A DNA stretch of 64,000 nt from Paracoccus sp. PAMC 22219 (GTDB lineage: Bacteria; Pseudomonadota; Alphaproteobacteria; Rhodobacterales; Rhodobacteraceae). The stretch is from positions 1-64,000 of the forward strand of contig NZ_BBPH01000009.1 of the NCBI RefSeq assembly GCF_000787695.1. The letters run 5' to 3'. Below are positions 1 through 9,594 of this stretch, in pieces. A model generated the notes under the pieces. That model saw nothing but the letters and a program-made list of their open reading frames with translations, had not been told where the DNA came from and did no database searches. Positions within the stretch are counted from its first letter, which is position 1. Every line of letters begins with the position of its first letter. The position numbers and the translations under genes were made by a program.

Positions 1-492
1 AAAAAGCTGCTTTTCATGGGCTGCGAGTTCGGCCAGCCCGAAGAATGGAACCACAACGGAGAGCTGAACTGGCACGCGGCCAGCCAGCCGATGCACCAGG
101 GTGTGCAGGCGTTGGTGCGCGATCTGAACGCGCTGTATCGCGACACCCCCGCCCTGCACGTCAAGGACGCCGAACCCGAGGGGTTCCAGTGGGTCGCGAC
201 CGATCCGGCGCAGTCGACCTATGTCTGGGTGCGCCGCGGCGATGCGAGCGATCCGCCGGTGGTGGTGGTCTGCAACTTCACCCCGGTGCCGCGTCCCGGT
301 TTCCGCATCGGCGTGCCGCAGGCGGGCCACTGGCGCGAGGCGGTGAACACCGACGCCACCGCCTATGGCGGCAGCGGCATGGGCAATCTGGGCGGCGTCA
401 CGGCGGACGGGGAACCGCAGGACGGTCAGCCGGCTTCGATGGCTGTGACCCTGCCGCCGCTGTCCGTGGTGATCTTCGTGGCGGCAGGCTGA
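1..492 (+). CDS. glgB: 1,4-alpha-glucan branching enzyme, C-terminal part
   Basis: Only the 3' end lies in the window; the reading frame is open from base 1. The enzyme (EC 2.4.1.18) makes alpha-1,6 branches in glycogen in the cytoplasm. The visible start, KKLLFMGCEFGQPEEWNHNG, is the conserved end of the GH13 barrel (the 'FMG.EFGQ..EWN' segment). It is followed by the C-terminal all-beta domain seen in branching enzymes (VVVVCNFTPVPR, then GHWREAVNTDA..YGGSG). The stop is followed 22 bases later by glgC, so it heads or continues the glycogen operon. No frame break is visible in this part. Confidence 0.93.
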   Translation, partial: KKLLFMGCEFGQPEEWNHNGELNWHAASQPMHQGVQALVRDLNALYRDTPALHVKDAEPEGFQWVATDPAQSTYVWVRRGDASDPPVVVVCNFTPVPRPGFRIGVPQAGHWREAVNTDATAYGGSGMGNLGGVTADGEPQDGQPASMAVTLPPLSVVIFVAAG

Positions 493-514
493 ATTCATGA
501 GGGAGGAGAGGACC

Positions 515-1771
515 ATGGTGGAAACGCAACGGCTGACGCGCCGGGCGATGGCATTCGTGCTGGCGGGGGCCGGGCAGTCGCCTGAAGGAGTTGACCGACC
601 GGCGCGTCAAGCCCGCCGTCTATTTCGGCGGCAAGACCCGCATCGTCGATTTCGCCCTGTCGAACGCGATGAATTCCGGCATCCGCAAGATCGCGGTCGC
701 CACGCAATACAAGGCCCACAGCCTGATCCGGCATTGCCAGCGCGGCTGGAACTTTTTCCGCGCCGAACGCAACGAATTCCTGGACATCCTGCCCGCCAGC
801 CAGCGCACGTCCGAGGATCACTGGTACCGCGGCACGGCTGATGCGGTGACCCAGAACATCGACATCGTCGACGATTACGACGTCGACTACATCATCATCC
901 TGGCGGGCGACCACATCTACAAGATGGACTATGAGATCATGCTGCGCGAACACGTGGCCAGCGGGGCGGATGTCACCGTGGGCTGCCTGACCGTGCCGCG
1001 GATGGAGGCCACGGCCTTTGGCGTGATGGACATCGATGCCACGGGCCGGATCGTGTCGTTCCTGGAGAAACCTGCCGACCCGCCCGCCATGCCCGGTGCG
1101 CCGGACAAGGCGCTGGCGTCGATGGGCATCTATGTCTTCAACTGGGCGTTCCTGCGCGACCTGCTGCTGCGCGATGCGCAGGACCCGAATTCCAGCCATG
1201 ATTTCGGCACCGACCTGATCCCCGACATCGTCAAGAACGGCAAGGCGATGGCGCACCGGTTCGACACCTCCTGCGTCCGCGATCCGGGTGCGCCGGCCTA
1301 TTGGAAGGACGTGGGCACGGTCGACGCCTTCTGGCAGGCCAACATCGCGTTGACCGATTTCACGCCCGATCTGGACCTGTGGGATACGGAATGGCCGATC
1401 TGGACCTATTCCGAAAGCACCCCGCCCGCCAAGTTCATCCATGACGAGGCCGACCGCCGCGGTGTGGCCATATCGTCGATGGTGTCGGGGGGCTGCATCA
1501 TCTCGGGGACCGAGATCCGCAATTCGCTGCTGTTCACAGAGGTGCACACCAACAGCTACGCGGTCCTGGATCACGCGGTGGTACTGCCCTATGTCACCGT
1601 GAACCGCCATGCCCGGCTGCGCAACGTCGTGATCGACAGCCGCGTCATCATCCCCGAGGGCTGATCGTCGGAGAGGACCCCGAGGCCGACGCCCGTTGGT
1701 TCCGCGTCAGCGAGGGCGGCGTGACCCTGATCACCCAGGACATGCTGGACCGGCGGGCGGCATCCCTGTGA
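515..1771 (+). CDS. glgC: glucose-1-phosphate adenylyltransferase (three frame breaks)
   Basis: ADP-glucose pyrophosphorylase (EC 2.7.7.27) makes ADP-glucose for GlgA and is the usual control point of glycogen synthesis. The ATG at 515 follows a strong GGAGGAGAGG. The frame then breaks in the nucleotide-binding glycine-rich loop: two G runs (565-569 and 572-574) each appear one G short of what is needed for the family motif AGGRGSRL. The frame from 591 continues well ([52 protein letters not shown]). A missing C near 1661 breaks it again; with that base restored the protein ends normally as ...[10 protein letters not shown] at TGA 1769-1771. Three missing bases restore 419 residues, close to the usual length. 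The stop overlaps the glgA start. Confidence 0.9.
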
Positions 1772-3194
1772 TGCGGGTGCTGTCGGTCGCCTCGGAAATC
1801 GCCCCCCTGGTCAAGACCGGGGGGCTGGCCGATGTCACGGGCGCGCTTCCCGCCGCGCTGGCCGGCGTGGGCGTCCAGATGCGCAGCCTGGTCCCCGGTT
1901 ACCCGGCGGTGATGGCCGCCCTGCAGGAGCCCGAGGCCGTGCACGCGTTCGAGGACCTGTTCGGCGGCCCCGCGGTCCTGCTGCAGGGGCGGGGCGCGGG
2001 GCTGGACCTGCTGGTGATCGACGCACCCCATCTGTATGGCCGCCCCGGCAATCCCTATCTGGGCCCGGACGGCGCGACTGGCCGGACAACCCCGAACGCT
2101 TTGCCGCGCTGGCTTGGGTCGGGGCGCATGTCGCGGCCCATGGCGCGGGCGGCTGGCGTCCGCAGGTGCTGCACGGGCATGACTGGCAGGCGGGCTTCAT
2201 GACCGAATACCTGCCGCGCATGGGCGGGGGCGACGTGCGGACGGTGCTGACCATCCACAACATCGCCTTTACCGGATCGACCGATCCGGGGCGGCTGCAT
2301 TCCCTGCGCCTGGACCCCGCACGGTTCTACAGCGAGGGATACGAATTCTGGGGCGGCATCTCGGCGCTGAAGGCCGGGCTGATGGGCGCGGATGCGCTGA
2401 CGACTGTGTCGCCCAGCTATGCGGACGAACTGATGACGGCTGAATTCGGCATGGGCCTGGACGGGGTCATGCGCCACCGGCAGGCGGCCCTGACCGGCAT
2501 CCTGAACGGCATCGACGAACAGGCCTGGGACCCCGCCACCGACCCGGCGATCGTGGCGTTCGCCGACCCGGCGGGCAAGGCCGCCGCCAAGGCTGCGCTG
2601 CAGGCCGAACTGGGCCTGCCGCAGGCGGACGGGCCGCTATGCGTGATCGTGTCGCGAATGACCCATCAGAAGGGGCTGGACCTGGTGCTGGAGACGCTGC
2701 CCGCGCTGCTGGCGGCGGGGGGGCAACTGGCGGTCCTGGGATCGGGCGATCCGGGCTTGGAACAGGCGTTCCGGCAGGCGTCGGCGGATCCGAACGTCGC
2801 CGTGCGCATCGGCTATGACGAGGCGTTCTCTCATCGACTGATTGCGGGGGGCGACGCGATCCTGGTGCCGTCGCGGTTCGAACCCTGCGGGCTGACGCAG
2901 ATGTACGGCCTGCGCTATGGCACCATCCCGGTCGTCGCGCTGACCGGGGGGCTGGCCGACACGGTCATCAACGCATCGCCCGCGGGGCTGGCGCGCGGCG
3001 TGGCCACGGGCATCCAGTTCGCGCCCGTCACCGCCGTGGCGTTGCGCGGTGCGCTGATGCGGCTGGCGACCCTTTACGCGGACCGGGACACCTGGTCCCG
3101 GATGCAGGCCAACGCCATGGCCCATCCCGTCGGGTGGGGGCAATCGGCCCGCGCCTATGCCGATCTCTATGCAAGGCTGACCGACCCGTCATGA
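1771..3194 (+). CDS. glgA: glycogen synthase, ADP-glucose type (one frame break)
   Basis: GT5 glucosyltransferase (EC 2.4.1.21) that extends alpha-1,4-glucan from ADP-glucose. The N-terminus has the ADP-glucose-binding KTGGLADV motif (residues 15-22), followed by ...[31 protein letters not shown] and the C-terminal [20 protein letters not shown] block. The frame breaks at 2071-2072, where a GG needs to be GGG to give the expected [20 protein letters not shown]. Restored length is about 474 residues, normal for the family. The ATG shares its A with the glgC TGA, and the gene's own TGA overlaps the glgX ATG, so the glg genes are translationally coupled. Confidence 0.92.
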
Positions 3195-5275
3195 CCCAGA
3201 CCATCGCGATGACCGCAGGTCACCCCACGCCTCTGGGCGCGACCTTCGATGGTGCCGGGGTGAACTTTGCGGTGTTCTCCCAGCACGCCGAACGGGCCGT
3301 GCTGTGCCTGTTCGACGAACGCAACCGCGAGACGCGGGTCGATCTGCCCGAACGCGACGGCCATGTCTGGCATGGCCATATCGAGGGGCTGCGTCCCGGC
3401 CAGAAGTACGGCTTTCGCATGCACGGCCCCCATCGCCCGCACGAAGGTCACCGCTTCAACGCGAACAAGCTGCTGATCGACCCCTATGCCAAGCGGCTGA
3501 CGGGGCGGCCCGCGGCGCATGACGCGTTGATGGGGTACAAGGTCGGGCACCACGATGCCGACCTGTCATTCGATCGCCGCGACAGCGCGCAGCACATGCC
3601 GAAATCGGTGGTCGTCGACCCCAGCTTTGCCTGGGGCGACGACCGCGCCCTGCACCGGCCCCTGTCGGAAACGGTGATCTACGAGGCGCATGTCAAGGGA
3701 CTGACCGCGGGGCGCACCGACATCGCGCATCGCGGCAGCTATCTGGCGATGGCGTCCGAACCCGTGCTGGACCACCTGACGCGGCTTGGCGTCACCGCGA
3801 TCGAGCTGCTGCCCGTCCACGCCTTTGCCGACGACCGCTTTCTGACCGACAAGAAGCTGACGAATTTCTGGGGCTACATGTCCTACGGGTTCTTCGCGCC
3901 CGAACCGCGTTACATGCAGACGGGCGACATCGCGGAATTCCAGCAGATGGTCGCCCGGTTCCACAAGGCCGGAATCGAGGTGATCCTGGACGTCGTCTAC
4001 AACCACACCGCCGAAGGCAACGAACTGGGCCCGACCCTGTCGTTCCGCGGGCTGGACAACGCGTCCTATTACCGCCTGGCCGAGGATCGGCGGTTTTATG
4101 TCAACGACGCGGGCACCGGCAACGTGCTGAACCTGGACAGCCCCTTCACGCTGCGGCTGGTCATGGATTCGCTGCGCTATTGGGTGCAGGTGATGCATGT
4201 GGACGGGTTCCGGTTCGACCTGGCATCGGTGTTGGGCCGGACGCGGGGGGTGTTCGACCGCGACGCGCCGCTGTTCCGCGCGATCCGTCAGGACCCGGTG
4301 CTGAACCGGGTCAAGCTGATCGCCGAACCCTGGGACATCGGGCCGGGCGGGTACCAGCTGGGCGCATACCCCGCGCCCTTTGCCGAATGGAACGACCGCT
4401 ATCGCGACCAGATCCGCGGGTTCTGGCGGGGCGATCCGGGCCTGATCGGCAAGCTGGCCAAGCGCGTGGCGGGATCGGCCGCGCGGTTCGACCATGACGG
4501 TCGCCCGGCGACCAGTTCGGTGAACTTTGTCGCCGCGCATGACGGATTCACGCTGATGGACACGGTCAGTTTCAACGACAAGCACAACGAGGCCAATGGC
4601 GAGGAAAACCGCGACGGCCACAACCACAACCTGTCCGACAACATGGGCGCCGAGGGCCCGACCGACGACCCCGCGATCACCGCCGCGCGCGACCGCCGCC
4701 GCCGCAACCTGATCGCCACGCTGATGCTGTCCCAAGGCACGCCGATGCTGCTGGCGGGCGACGAGTTGGGCAACAGCCAGGGCGGCAACAACAACGCCTA
4801 TGCCCAGGACAATGCAACGGGCTGGGTCGATTGGGACGACGCGGACCCGGCCTTTCTGGACTTCGTGCGGCGCGTCATCGCGTTCCGGCGCGCGCATCCG
4901 ATCCTGCGGCAAAAGCGGTTCCTGCACAGCCAGCCGCGCGAACAGGACGGGCTGCCCGACCTGTTCTGGCGTCGTGCCGATGGCGCGGCGATGTCACCCG
5001 ACGACTGGAACGACCCCGACCACCGCCTGCTGGCGGCAGAGATGCGCATGGCGTCGGGCACCCCCGCCTATGCCGCCTTGCCGGGGGCGGTGTTCCTGGT
5101 CTTCAACAACGGCCCCGACGCGCAGGTGCGCCTGCCCGACGCACCGCAGGGTCAGTGGCGCCGCCGTCTGGACAGTGCGCGCGACGACGACCCGGACCTG
5201 CCCGCCAATGACGTTGAATCCATTGCCGCCGACAGCGTCGCGGCCTTTGTCCTGACCACCCCGAGCGTATCATGA
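3191..5275 (+). CDS. glgX: glycogen debranching enzyme GlgX
   Basis: GH13 alpha-1,6-glucosidase (isoamylase type) that trims short branches left after phosphorylase action. The N-terminal carbohydrate-binding domain (TPLGATFDGAGVNFAVFSQHAERAVLCLFD) is followed by the catalytic barrel: DVVYNHTAEGNE, the nucleophile region VDGFRFDLASVLGR, the acid/base region IAEPWDIGPGGYQLG and the third acidic residue in FVAAHDGFTLMD. A C-terminal beta domain follows. At 694 residues and uninterrupted it is full length. The start at 3191 is chosen because ATGA overlaps the glgA stop; an in-frame upstream ATG at 3134 lies inside glgA. Confidence 0.95.
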   Translation: MTQTIAMTAGHPTPLGATFDGAGVNFAVFSQHAERAVLCLFDERNRETRVDLPERDGHVWHGHIEGLRPGQKYGFRMHGPHRPHEGHRFNANKLLIDPYAKRLTGRPAAHDALMGYKVGHHDADLSFDRRDSAQHMPKSVVVDPSFAWGDDRALHRPLSETVIYEAHVKGLTAGRTDIAHRGSYLAMASEPVLDHLTRLGVTAIELLPVHAFADDRFLTDKKLTNFWGYMSYGFFAPEPRYMQTGDIAEFQQMVARFHKAGIEVILDVVYNHTAEGNELGPTLSFRGLDNASYYRLAEDRRFYVNDAGTGNVLNLDSPFTLRLVMDSLRYWVQVMHVDGFRFDLASVLGRTRGVFDRDAPLFRAIRQDPVLNRVKLIAEPWDIGPGGYQLGAYPAPFAEWNDRYRDQIRGFWRGDPGLIGKLAKRVAGSAARFDHDGRPATSSVNFVAAHDGFTLMDTVSFNDKHNEANGEENRDGHNHNLSDNMGAEGPTDDPAITAARDRRRRNLIATLMLSQGTPMLLAGDELGNSQGGNNNAYAQDNATGWVDWDDADPAFLDFVRRVIAFRRAHPILRQKRFLHSQPREQDGLPDLFWRRADGAAMSPDDWNDPDHRLLAAEMRMASGTPAYAALPGAVFLVFNNGPDAQVRLPDAPQGQWRRRLDSARDDDPDLPANDVESIAADSVAAFVLTTPSVS

Positions 5276-7145
5276 CCCAAGCCCCCTCGATCTTTGACAT
5301 GCGCCTTGCGCGCAGCGCGCCCGACCTGTGGCCCGTGCTGGAACGCCTGTACGGCGAACGGCCCGATTTCGACGCCTTTCGCGCCGAACTGGAGGCCGCG
5401 CTGCGCGAAGGATGGGCCGCGCGTCCCGCCGACCTGAAACGCCTGGACCTGGCCCGCGATCTGGAACCCGACTGGTTCCAGCGCTCTGGCATGGCGGGTT
5501 ATGTCTTCTATATCGACCGGTTTGCAGGGACGCTGTCGGGGGTGCATGACCGGCTGGATTACCTGCGCGATCTGGGGATCAGCTATGTCCACCTGATGCC
5601 CTGCCTGATGCCGCGTCCGGGCGACAGCGACGGCGGCTATTCGGTGATGGACTATCGCCAGATCAATCCGGCTTACGGCCGCATGTCGGACCTGACGCGG
5701 CTGGCGGGGGGGCTGCGCGACCGGGGCATGTCGCTGTGCGTCGATCTGGTGCTGAACCACACGGCGCGCGAACATGACTGGGCGCGACGCGCGGCGGCGG
5801 GCGATCCGGCCTATCAGGACATGTACCTGATGTTCGACGACGACACGCTGCCCCGCGCCTATGAACAGTCGCTGATCGAGATCTTTCCCGAAACCGCGCC
5901 GGGCAGTTTCACCCACCACCCGAATTCGGGAAATGGGTCTGGACCACGTTCAACGACCATCAATGGGACCTGAACTGGGCCAATCCGCGCGTCTTCCTGG
6001 AGATCGTGCGGATCATGCTGAATCTGGCCAACAAGGGCGTCGATGTGCTGCGCCTGGACGCGGTGGCCTTCATGTGGAAGCGCATCGGCACCACGTGCCA
6101 AAGCCAGCCAGAGGTGCACCTGATCCTGCGCGCGCTGCGCGCCTGCACCCGGATTGCCGCCAATGCAGTGATCCACCTGGAGGAGGCCATCGTCGGCCCG
6201 GCTGAGATGCTGACCTATTTCGGGCGCGGCGAGCATGACGGGCGCGAGGGCAACCTGTGCTATCACAACAGCCTGATGGTCCAGTACTGGTCGGCGCTGG
6301 CCACGCGCGACACGCGGCTGATGACGCATGTGCTGGCCACGCATTTCCCGCCCGTGCTGACCAACGCGACCTATGCGACCTATATCCGCTGTCACGACGA
6401 CATCGGATGGGCGATCACCGATGAGGACGCAGGCGCCCTGGGCCTGTCGGGCGCCGCGCATCGCGCCTTCCTGTCGGATTTCTATGACGGCAGCTATCCG
6501 GGCAGCTTTGCCCGCGGCGTGCTGTTCCAGCAGAACCCGGACACCGGCGACAAGCGCATCGCCGGCAGCTTTGCCGCGCTGGCGGGGCTGGAGGCCGGTC
6601 TGGCCGCGGCCGATCCGCTGGCCATCGACCGGGCCGTGGACCGCATCCTGCTGGGCCATGCGCTGATCGCGTCCTTTGGCGGCATTCCCCTGATCTACAT
6701 GGGGGACGAACTGGCGATGGTGAACGACCACGGCTATCGGGACGTGCCGGAGCACGCCCATGACAGCCGTTGGATCAACCGTCCCGCGATGGACTGGGAC
6801 CGCGCCGCCCGCGCCAGCGCCGACCCGGACACGCCCGAGGGGCGCGTTCTGCACGGCACCCGCGCCATTCTGGCCGCGCGCCGGTCCTGCGACCGCCTGC
6901 ATGGCGGGCATCCGACCGAAATTCTGGACTGCGGCAACGCCGCGCTGCTGGCATTCGCACGCCGCGCCCCTCAGGGCGGCATTCTGTGTCTTTTCAACTT
7001 CACGGAAAGCTGGCAACAGATCAGCGGCGATTGGTTGCGCTTTCAAGGCGTGACGGACATGCGCGACATCCTGTCCGATGCGACGGTGACGCTGCATGAC
7101 GACATGCTGGCTTTGCCGCCCTATGGCCGCGTCTGGTTGTCCTGA
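5272..7145 (+). CDS. amylosucrase, GH13 family (one frame break)
   Basis: Predicted amylosucrase (EC 2.4.1.4), which transfers glucose from sucrose to an alpha-glucan and releases fructose. Diagnostic stretches: NPAYG and LNHTAREHDWA early, KWVWTTFNDHQWDLNWANP, the nucleophile region GVDVLRLDAVAFMWK (Asp about 263), the acid/base Glu in LEEAIVGPAEM (about 305), and RCHDDIGW (about 373-380), which matches the amylosucrase form of the third catalytic motif. The frame breaks at 5919-5921, where CCC should be CCCC to join HHP to EFGKWVW. Restored length is 624 residues, right for the family. ATGA overlap with glgX. A related GH13 sucrose-splitting enzyme cannot be excluded from sequence alone. 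Confidence 0.85.
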
Positions 7146-7158
7146 TTTTCCCAAGCCC

Positions 7159-9558
7159 ATGAGGCCGCATTTGACCCATTCCCTGTCGGCACAGGATCTG
7201 CGCGACCAGATCCTGCATCATCTGACCCACACCCAGGGTCGCGGTCCCGAATTCGCAACCGTTTTCGACTGGCGCCTTGCCGTCAGCTATACGGTGCGCG
7301 ACCTGATGGTCGGCCCCTGGGTCGGCGCCATCCGCGCCGCCCGCGATCAGGGGGCCAAGCGGGTCTATTACCTGTCGATGGAATTCCTGATCGGCCGCAT
7401 CCTGGGCGATGCGATCATCAACCTGAACCTGGAACCCGCCATGGGCGAGGCGCTGACCCTGCTGGGTCTGGACGAACAGGTGATCCTGGACGACGAACCC
7501 GACGCGGCACTGGGCAACGGCGGCCTGGGGCGTCTGGCGGCGTGCTTCATGGAATCGCTGTCGTCGCTGTCCTGCCCGGCCTTCGGCTATGGCATCCGCT
7601 ACGAACACGGCCTGTTCCGCCAGCGCTTCGAGGGCGGCCAGCAGGTCGAGACCCCCGAGGACTGGCTGAACCAGCCGCATCCGTGGGAATTCGTGCGCAT
7701 CAACTACAGCTACGAGATCGGGTTCAAGGGCCATGTCGACACGGTCGACGGGCACGCCGTCTGGCATCCGGGCGAAAGCGTCGTGGCGCGCGCCTATGAC
7801 ACGCCGGTCATCGGATGGGGCGGGGACTGGGCCAACAGCCTGCGGCTGTGGGGCGCGCACCCGACCACGCTGCTGGACTTGAAACGCTTCAACGCGGGCG
7901 ACCACACCGCCGCTGCCGAACCCGAGGCGCTGGCCCGCACGCTGTCGCGCGTCCTGTATCCGGACGACACCACGGAATCGGGCAAGGAGCTGCGGCTGAA
8001 GCAGGAATATTTCCTGACCTCGGCGGCGCTACAGGACATCCTGGCGCGGTTCTTGGCGGAACATGGCGACCTGGCGATCCTGCCCGACAAGGTCGCGATC
8101 CAGCTGAACGACACCCACCCCGCCATCGCCGGGCCGGAGCTGATCCGCCTGTTGATGGACGTGCACGGGATGGCCTTTGATCGCGCGCAGGATCTGGCGC
8201 GCCGGACGCTGAACTATACCAACCACACCCTGCTGCCCGAGGCGCTGGAGCGGTGGTCGACCTGGCTGATGGGCCGCGTCCTGCCGCGCCACATGCAGAT
8301 CATCCAGATGATCGACGAGGATCACCGCAAGACCACCAACCGCCCCACCCATATCGGCATCGTGCATGGCGACCAGGTCCATATGGGCGAGCTGGCGTTC
8401 ATCATGGCGGGCCGCGTGAACGGCGTGTCGGCGCTGCACACGGAACTGGTCAAGGACACGGTCTTTGCCGACCTGCACAAGCTGCATCCTGACCGGATCG
8501 TGAACCAGACCAACGGCGTGACCCCGCGCCGCTGGCTGCGCATGTCGAACCCGGCGCTGACGCGCCTGCTGGACGACACCATCGGCACCGGCTGGACCAA
8601 GGACCTGGACCAGCTGACGGGCCTTGAGGCGCATGCCGGCGACGCGACCTTCCTGGAGCATCTGCACGCCGCCAAGCGCGCCAACAAGGTCGCCCTGTCG
8701 GACGGGCTGCTGGCCGGACTGGGCGTCAAGGCCGACCCGGACGCGATCTTCGACGTGCAGATCAAGCGCATTCACGAATACAAGCGCCAGCTGCTGAACG
8801 TGCTGGAGGCGATCGCCCTTTGGAAACGCATCCATGACAGCCCGAACGGCGACTGGACGCCGCGCGTCAAGATCTTTGGCGGCAAGGCGGCGCCGGGATA
8901 CTGGCTGGCGAAATCGGTGATCCACCTGATCAACGACGTGGCCGCCAAGATCAACAGCGACCCGGTCACGTCGAAATACCTGCAGATCGCCTATCCGCCG
9001 AACTATAACGTCTCGATGGCCGAGGACCTGATTCCGGCCGCCGATCTGTCCGAACAGATCAGCACCGCGGGCAAGGAGGCGTCCGGCACCGGCAACATGA
9101 AGTTCACGATGAACGGCGCGCTGACCATCGGCACGCTGGACGGCGCCAATGTCGAGATCCGCGAACATGTGGGGGCCGAGAACTTCTTCCTGTTCGGCCT
9201 GACCGCCGAGGAGGCTGCGGCCGAAAAGGCCCGCCCCGGCCATGCCCGCGCCGCCATCGAGGCGTCCGAGGACATGAAGATCGCCCTGCAGCTGATCGCC
9301 GAGGGGCGGTTCGGCCGTGCCGACAGCTATTACACGCTGCTGGACCGGACCTGGAACGACGACCCGTTCCTGGTCGCGTCCGATTTCGACGCCTATTTCG
9401 CGGCACAGCGCGCGGTGGACCGCGCCTATGCGGATCAGGCGGGCTGGGACCGGATGGCGGCATTGAACATCGCGCGGTCGGGGTTCTTCTCCTCGGACCG
9501 GACGATCCGGGGATACATGCGCGACATCTGGCACGCGGTGCCGGTGGTGCCGGCATAA
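7159..9558 (+). CDS. glgP: glycogen phosphorylase
   Basis: GT35 phosphorylase (EC 2.4.1.1) that releases glucose 1-phosphate from glycogen with pyridoxal phosphate as cofactor. It is full length at 799 residues. Key blocks are the N-terminal YYLSMEFLIGR, GNGGLGRLAACFMESL, RIHEYKRQLLN, KIFGGKAAPGY and the PLP site EASGTGNMKFTMNGALTIGT with the Schiff-base lysine near 648. The ATG at 7159 is chosen; a TTG at 7171 is the alternative, and neither has a strong ribosome site. It starts 13 bases after the amylosucrase stop and is the last gene of the operon before a terminator. The operon therefore encodes both synthesis and breakdown. Confidence 0.95.
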   Translation: MRPHLTHSLSAQDLRDQILHHLTHTQGRGPEFATVFDWRLAVSYTVRDLMVGPWVGAIRAARDQGAKRVYYLSMEFLIGRILGDAIINLNLEPAMGEALTLLGLDEQVILDDEPDAALGNGGLGRLAACFMESLSSLSCPAFGYGIRYEHGLFRQRFEGGQQVETPEDWLNQPHPWEFVRINYSYEIGFKGHVDTVDGHAVWHPGESVVARAYDTPVIGWGGDWANSLRLWGAHPTTLLDLKRFNAGDHTAAAEPEALARTLSRVLYPDDTTESGKELRLKQEYFLTSAALQDILARFLAEHGDLAILPDKVAIQLNDTHPAIAGPELIRLLMDVHGMAFDRAQDLARRTLNYTNHTLLPEALERWSTWLMGRVLPRHMQIIQMIDEDHRKTTNRPTHIGIVHGDQVHMGELAFIMAGRVNGVSALHTELVKDTVFADLHKLHPDRIVNQTNGVTPRRWLRMSNPALTRLLDDTIGTGWTKDLDQLTGLEAHAGDATFLEHLHAAKRANKVALSDGLLAGLGVKADPDAIFDVQIKRIHEYKRQLLNVLEAIALWKRIHDSPNGDWTPRVKIFGGKAAPGYWLAKSVIHLINDVAAKINSDPVTSKYLQIAYPPNYNVSMAEDLIPAADLSEQISTAGKEASGTGNMKFTMNGALTIGTLDGANVEIREHVGAENFFLFGLTAEEAAAEKARPGHARAAIEASEDMKIALQLIAEGRFGRADSYYTLLDRTWNDDPFLVASDFDAYFAAQRAVDRAYADQAGWDRMAALNIARSGFFSSDRTIRGYMRDIWHAVPVVPA

Positions 9559-9565
9559 GGCAAAA

Positions 9566-9590
9566 GGCCCCCGTCACCGGGGGCCTTTTT
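9566..9590 (+). terminator. intrinsic terminator after glgP
   Basis: An 8-bp stem (GGCCCCCG with CGGGGGCC) closes a TCAC loop and is followed by five T on the + strand. Four A precede it, so it can also act for the opposite strand. It sits between the convergent glgP stop and the transporter gene stop. Confidence 0.85.
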
Positions 9591-9594
9591 CGTT

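Noticed and set aside
515-1771. Programmed frameshifting in glgC and other genes
   Set aside because: The breaks have no slippery heptamer with a downstream structure, lie at varied places including active sites, and are too many; sequencing error is simpler.
8029-9534. 501-codon minus-strand frame opposite glgP
   Set aside because: Low-complexity Val/Arg/Gln/His-rich translation with no motif, fully covered by intact glgP.
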